Of a DNA stretch of 27,602 nt, positions 14,333-20,407 are shown piece after piece; within the stretch, counting starts at the first letter, position 1, and each line of letters opens with the position of its first letter. Below the pieces are notes generated by a model. The model searched no databases. It had not been told where the DNA came from and worked only from the letters and a program-made list of their open reading frames with translations. Position numbers and translations under genes: made by a program. Origin of the DNA: Candidatus Nomurabacteria bacterium CG_4_10_14_0_2_um_filter_30_12 (GTDB lineage Bacteria; Patescibacteriota; Minisyncoccia; Phycocordibacterales; UBA9973); the NCBI GenBank assembly GCA_002792755.1, contig PFOY01000016.1, forward strand, positions 1 to 27,602, given 5' to 3'.

Positions 14333-14542
14333 ATGTCACAAAAACAATATTTTAAAACAATAGAAAGAGAGATACAAAGAATTAATAGAATAATTGATTT
14401 AAAAATTCTTCGCGGAGAAGAATATATCAAAGAAGCTCGAGATCATAAACTTCTTTTAAAGAAAGTACGTTTTTACAATAGGCAAAGTTTCTTGAAAAGA
14501 TTTCTTTTCTCTTCCAGCTCTAGAATTGCTTCTTTTTTTTAA
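14333..14542 (+). CDS. small unknown protein, first gene of the lexA operon
   Basis: A 69-residue basic, mostly helical protein that I do not recognise. It has an amphipathic or coiled-coil-like run (IEREIQRINRIIDLKILRG, then EEYIKEARDHKLLLKKV) and a serine- and phenylalanine-rich tail. It has no cysteines and no membrane segment. It is the first gene after the LexA-box promoter and lies 83 nt upstream of lexA, so it should be induced by DNA damage. Small first genes of SOS operons are often division inhibitors or checkpoint factors, but nothing in this sequence proves that. The ORF is short, so the evidence is mainly position, composition and start context. Confidence 0.6.
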   Translation: MSQKQYFKTIEREIQRINRIIDLKILRGEEYIKEARDHKLLLKKVRFYNRQSFLKRFLFSSSSRIASFF

Positions 14543-14547
14543 ACCTG

Positions 14548-14626
14548 TCCCGTTAGAAGCCACGGTCGCAGTTTGTAACGGAGATTAAAAGTTATTATTA
14601 ATGACAGCGACCTGCTTCTAACGGGA
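14548..14626 (+). promoter_or_regulatory. CCCGTTAGAA-family hairpin ending on the lexA start codon
   Basis: TCCCGTTAGAAGC (14548-14560) pairs with GCTTCTAACGGGA (14614-14626); inside, GGTCGC (14564-14569) pairs with GCGACC (14607-14612). The right arm includes the A of the lexA ATG. The same end motif, AACGGGATG, occurs at three minus-strand gene starts (20261, 21403, 23846). Confidence 0.75.
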
Positions 14627-15231
14627 TGAACAAAAATCCTTATCAAATAAAATTAGAAACTTTTTACAAAAGAAATAAAAGAATGCCCACATATTCTGAG
14701 ATGATGAAGCTTTTTAGTTTTAAATCCAAGAATGCTGTTTTTAGAGTTGTTGAGAAATTAATAGAAGCTGGGCTTGTATCTAAAGATCATTTAGGTAGGT
14801 TAATTCCTAGTGAAACTTTTGAAGAAAATATTGTTAATGTTCCAATGCTTGGTTTTGTGACTGCAGGATTCCCAGCTACCGTAGAAGAAGAGATGACTGA
14901 CACTGTGAATCTAGATGATTTTTTAATTAAAAATAAACCACTTACTTATATGTTGGAAGTTGATGGTGATTCTATGATAGATGCACATATAGAAAAAGGG
15001 GATATGGTGCTCGTAGAGAAAACAAACGTAGCGAAAGATATGCAGATAGTGATAGCAGAAGTGAATGGAGAATTTACAATGAAGTATTTTCGCCGTTCGA
15101 CTACACTCACGGCAGGAAAAGTGACAGAAAAAGTCTGGCTACAACCAGCAAATAAAAACTATAAGCCTATATATCCGACACAAAGCTTGAATGTGGTAGC
15201 TGTCCTCAAGGCTGTGGTTAGAAAATATTAA
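14626..15231 (+). CDS. lexA: LexA repressor
   Basis: A 201-residue SOS repressor. The winged helix-turn-helix is at residues 8-60 (RMPTYSEMMKLFSFKSKNAV). The self-cleavage site is A80-G81 (GFVTAGFPA). The peptidase has nucleophile S116 (VDGDSMIDAHIEKGDMVLV) and lysine K153 (FTMKYFRR). All residues needed for RecA-stimulated self-cleavage are present. It is the second gene of an operon whose promoter holds a LexA box, so it represses itself. The start codon overlaps the 3' arm of a strong hairpin. A terminator shared with convergent HU follows. Confidence 0.95.
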   Translation: MNKNPYQIKLETFYKRNKRMPTYSEMMKLFSFKSKNAVFRVVEKLIEAGLVSKDHLGRLIPSETFEENIVNVPMLGFVTAGFPATVEEEMTDTVNLDDFLIKNKPLTYMLEVDGDSMIDAHIEKGDMVLVEKTNVAKDMQIVIAEVNGEFTMKYFRRSTTLTAGKVTEKVWLQPANKNYKPIYPTQSLNVVAVLKAVVRKY

Positions 15232-15250
15232 TTTGATATATAAAACAAAA

Positions 15251-15274
15251 AATCCCCTTTAGAGGGGATTTTTT
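15251..15274. terminator. terminator between lexA and HU, usable both ways
   Basis: AATCCCCT (15251-15258), loop TTAG, AGGGGATT (15263-15270), with A run before and T run after. It lies between the stops of convergent lexA and HU. Confidence 0.85.
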
Positions 15275-15296
15275 GTAGTCAATTTACTTTACATGA

Positions 15297-15314
15297 CCTG
15301 CCTGCGCAGACAGG
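15297..15314. repeat. short GC-rich palindrome beside HU
   Basis: CCTGCCTGCGCAGACAGG, nearly self-complementary, 6 nt past the HU stop. Similar GC-rich short inverted repeats are at 15695-15711 (GCCCGCC/GGAGGGC) and 21497-21511 (TCCGCC/GGCGGA), each in otherwise AT-rich intergenic DNA. Confidence 0.55.
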
Positions 15315-15320
15315 AAAGAT

Positions 15321-15593
15321 TTATGCGACTGAGTCTTTTAGGGCTTTTGCAGCTCTAAATTTTGGAACTTTCTTTGCAGCTACTTTGACTTGTTCTCCAG
15401 TTTTTGGATTACGAGCCATTCTAGCAGCACGTCCTTTTACGGAAAAGATTCCAAAACCAGCAATTGATACTTCACCACCTTTTTTCATGGTGTCTATGAT
15501 AGCACCAAATAATCCATCTACGATTTCCTCAGCTTGTACTTTTGTACCACCAAGTTTACCGTGTACCCATTCTGCTAATGCTTGTTTATTCAT
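15321..15593 (-). CDS. hup: HU-family DNA-binding protein
   Basis: A 90-residue HU/IHF-family nucleoid protein of standard length. It begins MNKQALAEWVHGKLGGTKVQ and carries the core GAIIDTMKKGGEVSIAGFGIF. The DNA-binding arm is in place: RAARMARNPKTGEQVKVAAK, then KVPKFRAAKALKDSV. It bends and compacts DNA as a dimer. HU versus IHF cannot be settled by eye, but a single such gene is usually HU. A clear promoter lies about 140 nt upstream of the start (15740-15768), and the leader contains a CCTAAAGCC-family repeat. It converges on lexA. Confidence 0.95.
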   Translation of the reverse strand: MNKQALAEWVHGKLGGTKVQAEEIVDGLFGAIIDTMKKGGEVSIAGFGIFSVKGRAARMARNPKTGEQVKVAAKKVPKFRAAKALKDSVA

Positions 15594-15600
15594 AAAAAAT

Positions 15601-15668
15601 AAGGCGCTAGGCTTTAGGGAATTTAGGCTTTAGCATTTTTTGCTAGTACCTAGGACCTAATACCTAAC
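15601..15668 (-). repeat. CCTAAAGCC-family leader before HU
   Basis: On the minus strand: TTAGGTATTAGGTCCTAGG, then TACTAGC, A-rich loop, TGCTAAAGCCTAAATTCCC, TAAAGCC. TAGC/GCTA and TAGG/CCTA pair around the loop, the same plan as before nusA. It ends about 8 nt before the start codon. Confidence 0.6.
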
Positions 15669-15739
15669 ATACTATTAATAATACTTTCGACCTTGCCCGC
15701 CTATGGAGGGCCAATTACTTATATAATTAACACCTATAC

Positions 15740-15768
15740 ATTATATATCAAGGGTTTTTTAAGGGCAA
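15740..15768 (-). promoter_or_regulatory. promoter of HU
   Basis: On the minus strand TTGCCC (plus 15763-15768), 17-nt spacer, TATAAT (plus 15740-15745). The leader also carries the GC-rich palindrome at 15695-15711. Confidence 0.7.
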
Positions 15769-15819
15769 GGGTTTTTAAGGGCTTACTTTCGTTGCCATAA
15801 AGGCAGACCATTTAGATAA

Positions 15820-17349
15820 TTATCTAGCGTATTCTATAATTCTAGTTTCTCGTATCATTGTGACTTTTATTTCACCAGGATATTTGAGTTCTTGTTCTAT
15901 TTTTATCGCAATATCGTGAGCCATTATCTTTGTTTCTGCATCAGAAATCTTTTCTGGAGTGACAAATATACGAATTTCACGTCCAGCTTGTAATGCATAT
16001 GATTTATCTACTCCATCAAATGCATTTACTAAAGCTTCTAGTTCTTGCAATCTCTTTAAATAATTTTCTACTGAATCACGACGTGCTCCCGGCCTACCTC
16101 CTGAGATAGCATCAGCTGTCTGAACTATTATTGATTCTATTGTTTCGTATGGATAATCTTCATGGTGAGATTTCATTGCTGTGATTACGCGTTCATCTGC
16201 TCCGAATTTTTGCAATATTCTCATTCCTATCTCTATGTGTGTACCTTGAACTTCATGATCAAGAGCTTTACCTATGTCGTGTACAAGTGCACCTGCTTTC
16301 GCTATTGCTACATCTACACCTAATTCTTCCGCAATCATTCCAGCGATATGAGCCATTTCTATGGAGTGTTGAAGTACGTTTTGTCCATAACTTGTACGGA
16401 AATAAAGTCTTCCCAAGATAGCTACTATGCGTGGATCAAAATTAAATATTCCACATTCATATACAGCTTGCTCTCCTTTTTCTTTTATAATTTTATTTAT
16501 ATCTTCTTTTGCTTTTTCTACTAATTCTTCAATTTTAGCTGGTTGAATACGTCCATCTAATATTAAATTTTCTAGTGCGAGACGAGCAACTTGACGTCTT
16601 ATAGGATCAAAAGAAGAGATGATTATAGATCCTGGAGTGTCATCTACTATGAGCTCTACACCTGAAGCTCTCTCAAAAGCCCTTATATTTCGGCCTTCTT
16701 TTCCGATAACTTTACCTTTTATTTCATTATTTGGGATACTTACTATCGTTGTCATGAGCTCTGAAGCAGTACTTGAGGCAAGACGTTGAATAGAAGTGGC
16801 TAAAATATCTTTTGCTCTTCTGTCTAGTTTTTCTTCGTTATTATTTTCAAGTTTTTGAATTCTAATTAAAATATCTTCTTCGTATTTCTTTTCGATATCT
16901 TTCATTAATACTTCTTTAGCTTCTTCTTCTGTTAGCTTAGATACTTTTTCAAGTTCAACTCTTTTTTCTGTTTCTATATCAGAGACTTTTTCTTGAATTT
17001 TTTTAATTTCTTCTACTTTTTGTTTGATGTTTTCAGCTTCTTTGTTTATTTCGACTTGTCGAACATCTAAAAACTCATCTTTTTTGATAAGTCTTTTTTC
17101 AGTTTCCTTAAATTCTTGTTCGTGTCTTTTTTCTTCTTCTTTTAATTCTGATTGTCTCTTTTCTACTTTTTCTTTAGCTTCATCTGTTATTTTTTGCGCT
17201 TCTTCTTTAGCGCTGACCATCATTTGCTTTATATCTATTTCTATAGATTTTCTTTTTCCTAGTGCTACTATCACTCGCAGATAGTACCCAATTCCAACAC
17301 CTAAAAGGAGTACAGCTACTCCTATCAGTATTACCATTAATGTGCTCAT
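15820..17349 (-). CDS. rny: ribonuclease Y
   Basis: A 509-residue RNase Y, the membrane-bound endonuclease that starts mRNA decay. It has an N-terminal membrane helix (residues 4-25), a long charged coiled coil (40-180), a KH domain with GKVIGKEGRNIRAFERASG (212-230), and an HD domain with ALVHDIGKALDHE (H357, D358) and SHHEDYP. Length and order are as in the family. The start codon is covered by the 3' arm of a hairpin (ATAAGCC/GGCTTAT), and an alternative stem is possible just upstream. Together with PNPase and the NYN protein, it makes this window rich in RNA decay factors. Confidence 0.96.
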   Translation of the reverse strand: MSTLMVILIGVAVLLLGVGIGYYLRVIVALGKRKSIEIDIKQMMVSAKEEAQKITDEAKEKVEKRQSELKEEEKRHEQEFKETEKRLIKKDEFLDVRQVEINKEAENIKQKVEEIKKIQEKVSDIETEKRVELEKVSKLTEEEAKEVLMKDIEKKYEEDILIRIQKLENNNEEKLDRRAKDILATSIQRLASSTASELMTTIVSIPNNEIKGKVIGKEGRNIRAFERASGVELIVDDTPGSIIISSFDPIRRQVARLALENLILDGRIQPAKIEELVEKAKEDINKIIKEKGEQAVYECGIFNFDPRIVAILGRLYFRTSYGQNVLQHSIEMAHIAGMIAEELGVDVAIAKAGALVHDIGKALDHEVQGTHIEIGMRILQKFGADERVITAMKSHHEDYPYETIESIIVQTADAISGGRPGARRDSVENYLKRLQELEALVNAFDGVDKSYALQAGREIRIFVTPEKISDAETKIMAHDIAIKIEQELKYPGEIKVTMIRETRIIEYAR

Positions 17350-17379
17350 AAGCCTTGTGTCGGCTTATAAAAACAAGCC
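17348..17379 (-). promoter_or_regulatory. two mutually exclusive hairpins at the rny start
   Basis: On the minus strand, ATAAGCC (plus 17362-17368) pairs with GGCTTAT (plus 17348-17354), which contains the first two bases of the ATG. The same AAGCC can instead pair with GGCTT at plus 17375-17379. Only one can form at a time. Confidence 0.5.
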
Positions 17380-17542
17380 ACTATATCTGCTTTATTTCTT
17401 TTATTAGAGAGATAATTAGATTTTTCTCTGATGTTTTAATTTGCAACAACATATATGGGGATATTTTTATAAACCAAGTAAAAATAAATTTGTAAAAGTC
17501 AACATAATTAATATAACAAATTATACTTATTTTGTCCATCTA

Positions 17543-17571
17543 TTGTGTTTTTATTTGTTTTGTGTGATAAT
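17543..17571 (+). promoter_or_regulatory. promoter of the His-tailed small gene
   Basis: TTGTGT (17543-17548), 17-nt spacer ending TGT, GATAAT (17566-17571). The leader of about 47 nt carries AAGGAG. The rest of 17350-17540 is AT-rich with no gene seen apart from the rny leader. Confidence 0.55.
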
Positions 17572-17624
17572 ATATATAGAGTTCTTAACTAATTATTTAT
17601 TCAAAATTTTGTAAGGAGTTATAC

Positions 17625-17906
17625 ATGTCTGATTTTAATGGTGCTACTCTTTTGGTTCTTGAGGATGATTCTGTTTCAACTACTTCAAAACAATATATTG
17701 AAAATTTGTTGGAACAGGGCAAAATCAACTCAGCTTCTTTGGCTTTGGCAAGATTGTCAAATGAGCTTGATTCAAATGATTTTGTTGCTCTGCGGGATAA
17801 AATTAATAATATTCCTGTAAAAAAAAGGAGGGGGATTTTCCCTCCAACTAGCTCTGGAAAGAGCGTTGGACACCATGGGCATCCTCATGGTAATGGTCAT
17901 TGGTAA
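17625..17906 (+). CDS. small unknown protein with histidine-rich tail
   Basis: A 93-residue protein that I do not recognise. Residues 1-60 look helical (TTSKQYIENLLEQGKINSAS, then LALARLSNELDSNDFVALRD). A basic KKRR turn follows, and the tail GHHGHPHGNGHW has five histidines in twelve residues, a likely metal-binding end. It has no signal peptide. It has its own promoter, AAGGAG 6 nt before ATG and a perfect terminator, like the genes at 1054 and 4914. It lies alone on the plus strand between minus-strand rny and clpP. Confidence 0.72.
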   Translation: MSDFNGATLLVLEDDSVSTTSKQYIENLLEQGKINSASLALARLSNELDSNDFVALRDKINNIPVKKRRGIFPPTSSGKSVGHHGHPHGNGHW

Positions 17907-17919
17907 ATGTTTTTAAACA

Positions 17920-17960
17920 CCTCGTTGTAGAAACAACGAGGTATTATTTTGTCTTTTTTA
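17920..17960 (+). terminator. rho-independent terminator of the His-tailed gene
   Basis: CCTCGTTGT (17920-17928), 4-nt loop, ACAACGAGG (17933-17941), then a T-rich run. It lies just before the convergent clpP stop. Confidence 0.8.
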
Positions 17961-17967
17961 TAAAAAA

Positions 17968-18567
17968 TTAAGATTTTGGAGTAGGAGTTTTGGATTTTGT
18001 TACTATTTCGTCTATTATTCCATATTTTTTAGCTTCTTCTGCATCCATAAAGAAATCTCTTTCTACGTCTTTTTCTATTTGAGTTAGTGGCTTGGCGGTG
18101 TTTTTAGCTAATATTTTATTTAGGCTATCTCTAGTTTTTAAAATATGTTTTGCTGTAATAGCTATATCTGTGGCTTGACCTTCTACACCTCCTAATGGTT
18201 GATGAATCATTACTTCTGCATTGGGTAAAATAAATCTTTTACCTTTTTTACCAGCAGAAAGGATGAGTGCTGCACCTGAAGCAGCGAGCCCGACACAAAA
18301 AGTAGAAATATCTGGGCGGACGTGGTTCATTGTGTCTACTATAGCCATAGTGGAAGTGACGGAACCGCCAGGGGAATTGATATAAAGTGCGATATCTTTT
18401 TTGGAATCTTCTGATTCAAGAAAAAGAAGCTGTGCAATGATGATGTTTGCAGTATGATCATCGATAGGGCCTGCTAAAAAGACTATTCTTTCTCGCAAAA
18501 GACGAGAATATATGTCATAAGCTCGTTCTCCAAATTGTGATTTTTCTATTACTGTTGGTATTAACAT
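17968..18567 (-). CDS. clpP: ATP-dependent Clp protease proteolytic subunit
   Basis: A 199-residue ClpP serine protease, the barrel that degrades proteins fed by ClpX or ClpA/C. From the start at 18567 (MLIPTVIEKSQFGERAYDIY) the catalytic residues fall at S97 (GLAASGAAL), H122 (MIHQPLGG) and D171 (ERDFFMDAEEAKKYGIIDEI). The residue after the serine is glycine where most ClpPs have methionine. A longer upstream reading frame is rejected because the family starts here and because TTTACA-17-TATTAT (plus 18574-18602) ends 6 nt before this ATG. The mRNA is predicted leaderless. It follows tig, a common neighbour. Confidence 0.95.
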   Translation of the reverse strand: MLIPTVIEKSQFGERAYDIYSRLLRERIVFLAGPIDDHTANIIIAQLLFLESEDSKKDIALYINSPGGSVTSTMAIVDTMNHVRPDISTFCVGLAASGAALILSAGKKGKRFILPNAEVMIHQPLGGVEGQATDIAITAKHILKTRDSLNKILAKNTAKPLTQIEKDVERDFFMDAEEAKKYGIIDEIVTKSKTPTPKS

Positions 18568-18606
18568 AAGAGTATAATAGCAAAAACTTGGTCTTTTGTA
18601 AAAGAT

Positions 18607-18758
18607 AAAATAAAGAAATATCAAAATTTATAAAGCAATCTATCTGGCAAAGCTTTGGGAGCGTTCTGCTCGTCACTCAAGAAAATAATAAGTGGAGTAC
18701 CATTTTTATTTTCTAAACTCCTGTGCAAGGCTTTCTAAGTTCTATATTTCTTTATTTT
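18607..18758. repeat. long nested hairpin E between tig and clpP
   Basis: Arms AAAATAAAGAAATAT (18607-18621) and ATATTTCTTTATTTT (18744-18758) are perfect complements. Inside is a second hairpin (AGAAAATAA / TTATTTTCT, with TGG/CCA). The right arm overlaps the tig stop codon. On the minus strand it sits where a tig terminator would, and upstream of the clpP promoter. Confidence 0.65.
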
Positions 18759-19872
18759 ATTGTTGATTCTCCAAAAATTGGAAGACTTTTTCGTTAGTTA
18801 AGACATTTTCTGTGTGCATTTGGGCGCGTTCAGCGTCTGCATCTTTATAGTGTTCCAAAATCATAGCTACTTCATTAGCTACTTGTTCTGGATCTGCTTT
18901 TATCTTTTCTTCATCTGCAATTTTATTTAAAACTAGAGCGAGTTTAGCTTTCTTTTCTGCATCAGTTCTGAATTCTTTTCTTAAATCTTCTATAGTTTTG
19001 TTTAAATGTTTTAGATAATCCTCAAACTTTAATCCCATTTGTGTGATATCAGATTCCATTCTATATAAAATTTTATTTAATTCTATTTCTATTAATATTT
19101 CTGGAAGTTCAATTTTTAAATCATCAATTATTTTTTCAACAATTTTTAATCTTGTTTTTTCTTTTACTTGGTTTTCTTTTTCTAATTTTATATTTTCTTT
19201 TAATTTTTCCTTAAAATTTTTTACGTCTTTGAAGGGTCCTAATGCTTGTACAAAATCATTATTAAACTCTGGTAATTCTTGGGTGTCGGACACCGGGTAA
19301 TTTTTGGTGTCCGACACCTGGTTTTCATGTTCACAAACTTCACCATCTTTATGTTCATGTGTTTGTTTTTCTGCTTCATCCTTCATGTGAATCTTAGGAG
19401 CACGTGACTTTCTAATATCCATGATTGTATCTTCTACTTCTTTTTCTGTTGGTTCTGTCTTTTTGTCTTCTTCTGTAATGTTTGAGATTACTTTTTTAGC
19501 AATTTCTTTGTAGTCAGGTAATGTCATTTCTGGCATTGTCGCAGTTTTTATTTTAAAACCTAATGGATTTTTACGAGCGAGCTTTGTGATAGAAATTTCT
19601 GGACGGCTGATAGCATCGATCTTGTTTTCGTCTAATATTTTTGGATAATGTTCACTTAAAGCCATTTCTGCCATTTCTCCTAATATCTGAGCTTCAGGAA
19701 TTTTAGATAGTAAAACATTCTCAGGAACTTTTCCTTTACGAAAACCATCTACTTCTAATTTCTCTCCGATTCGTTTTAAAGCCTTATTAAAATAAGCCTC
19801 AAAAACATCTGTTTCAATCTCTCCCTCTATTTCCACTTCACTTTTTGGTAATTTATTGATTTTTATTTGCAT
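18757..19872 (-). CDS. tig: trigger factor without PPIase domain
   Basis: A 371-residue trigger factor, the ribosome-bound chaperone for nascent chains. The N-terminal domain has the ribosome-docking motif GFRKGKVP (43-50). The C-terminal helical arms run from about 205 to the end. Between them, where most trigger factors have an FKBP-type PPIase domain, there is only a linker of about 45 residues (160-204) rich in His, Glu and Asp (THEHKDGEVCEHEN). Part of the linker (QVSDTKNYPVSDTQ) is encoded by two short palindromes at 19282-19318. The docking motif and arms are intact, so it is probably functional. A possible -10 (TTTATA on plus, 19881-19886) lies 8 nt before the ATG. Confidence 0.92.
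   Translation of the reverse strand: MQIKINKLPKSEVEIEGEIETDVFEAYFNKALKRIGEKLEVDGFRKGKVPENVLLSKIPEAQILGEMAEMALSEHYPKILDENKIDAISRPEISITKLARKNPLGFKIKTATMPEMTLPDYKEIAKKVISNITEEDKKTEPTEKEVEDTIMDIRKSRAPKIHMKDEAEKQTHEHKDGEVCEHENQVSDTKNYPVSDTQELPEFNNDFVQALGPFKDVKNFKEKLKENIKLEKENQVKEKTRLKIVEKIIDDLKIELPEILIEIELNKILYRMESDITQMGLKFEDYLKHLNKTIEDLRKEFRTDAEKKAKLALVLNKIADEEKIKADPEQVANEVAMILEHYKDADAERAQMHTENVLTNEKVFQFLENQQ
19282..19318. repeat. pair of 13-bp palindromes inside tig
   Basis: GGTGTCGGACACC (19282-19294) and GGTGTCCGACACC (19306-19318), each nearly self-complementary and exact reverse complements of each other, 11 nt apart. They are translated within the tig linker. Confidence 0.8.
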
Positions 19873-19915
19873 TCTCCTACTTTATACTAAAAGTCATTTT
19901 TTTTCAAATAAAAAC

Positions 19916-20019
19916 AAAAAACATAAATTAGATGCTTTCTCACGGCCCGCATTCGAACTTGAACGTGGTTTACGAATCTAATTGTGTATGCCGAAGGAAG
20001 TACTAATTTATGTTTTTTT
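19916..20019. repeat. long hairpin element B, sharing its core with the murI insert
   Basis: Arms AAAAAACATAAATTAG (19916-19931) and CTAATTTATGTTTTTT (20003-20018) are perfect complements with A and T runs at the ends. The core 19932-20002 is the second copy of palindromic element A. It begins 8 nt past the stop of the minus-strand gene at 20028, so it could act as its terminator, and equally for plus-strand transcription. Confidence 0.75.
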
Positions 20020-20027
20020 GAAATACT

Positions 20028-20261
20028 TTAGTTAATACTATTTACATCAACATCAACATTAGTATCTGTCGTATTAAGATCTTGTTCTAGTGTATTTAGT
20101 TCTGTAGTATCAGCTGGAATTACATTTTCTTCTTGAAATTTCTTTTGTTCTAATACTTTTTGTACATTTGATTGCCAAACATATATTCCACCAGCTATGA
20201 GTATTATGATAATAATTATTGATCCAACTAACGCCCCATTTGATTTTTTTTCTGGTTCCAT
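20028..20261 (-). CDS. small one-helix membrane protein
   Basis: A 77-residue protein: a short charged head (MEPEKKSNG), one membrane helix at residues 10-29 (ALVGSIIIIIILIAGGIYVW) and an acidic, Asn- and Thr-rich tail outside the membrane (TTELNTLEQDLNTTDTNVDV). Function is unknown; such proteins are frequent in CPR genomes. The start codon overlaps the end of a CCCGTTAGAA-family element that is nearly identical to those before the next two upstream genes, so the three are probably expressed alike. Confidence 0.75.
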   Translation of the reverse strand: MEPEKKSNGALVGSIIIIIILIAGGIYVWQSNVQKVLEQKKFQEENVIPADTTELNTLEQDLNTTDTNVDVDVNSIN

Positions 20262-20367
20262 CCCGTTTAGAAATCATACCATTCGTACATATATATTTTA
20301 TATATAAAGACAGTTGATTTATGTTATTTTTATAATTTTATCCCGTTTTGTAAATTTCTAACGGGAT
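20260..20367 (-). promoter_or_regulatory. CCCGTTAGAA-family element before the 77-residue gene
   Basis: On the minus strand: ATCCCGTT (plus 20360-20367), AACGGGAT (plus 20340-20347), an AT-rich stretch, TATGAT and AAACGGGAT, the last bases being the AT of the ATG. One inverted and two direct AACGGGAT motifs allow two alternative stems. TGG before TATGAT makes an extended -10, predicting a start a few bases before ATG. Confidence 0.7.
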
Positions 20368-20407
20368 CCATAATTTTTTAGTTAAAATTTATAATAAATT
20401 ATTTTTT

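Noticed and set aside
14548..14626. Integron attC-like site (GTTAGAA / TTCTAAC arms)
   Set aside because: The arms are in the opposite order to attC (which begins with RYYYAAC and ends with GTTRRRY), and no integrase with the integron-specific patch is seen; the xer gene looks like a chromosome dimer resolvase.
18568..18624. Extended N-terminus of ClpP
   Set aside because: The extra 19 residues do not match the family, and the promoter -10 and -35 lie inside this stretch.
19932..20002. tRNA or tRNA fragment on the minus strand (GTTCGAAT like a T loop)
   Set aside because: The base after the loop is G instead of the C that should pair with the stem, no acceptor or anticodon stem can be built, and the same sequence is translated in murI.
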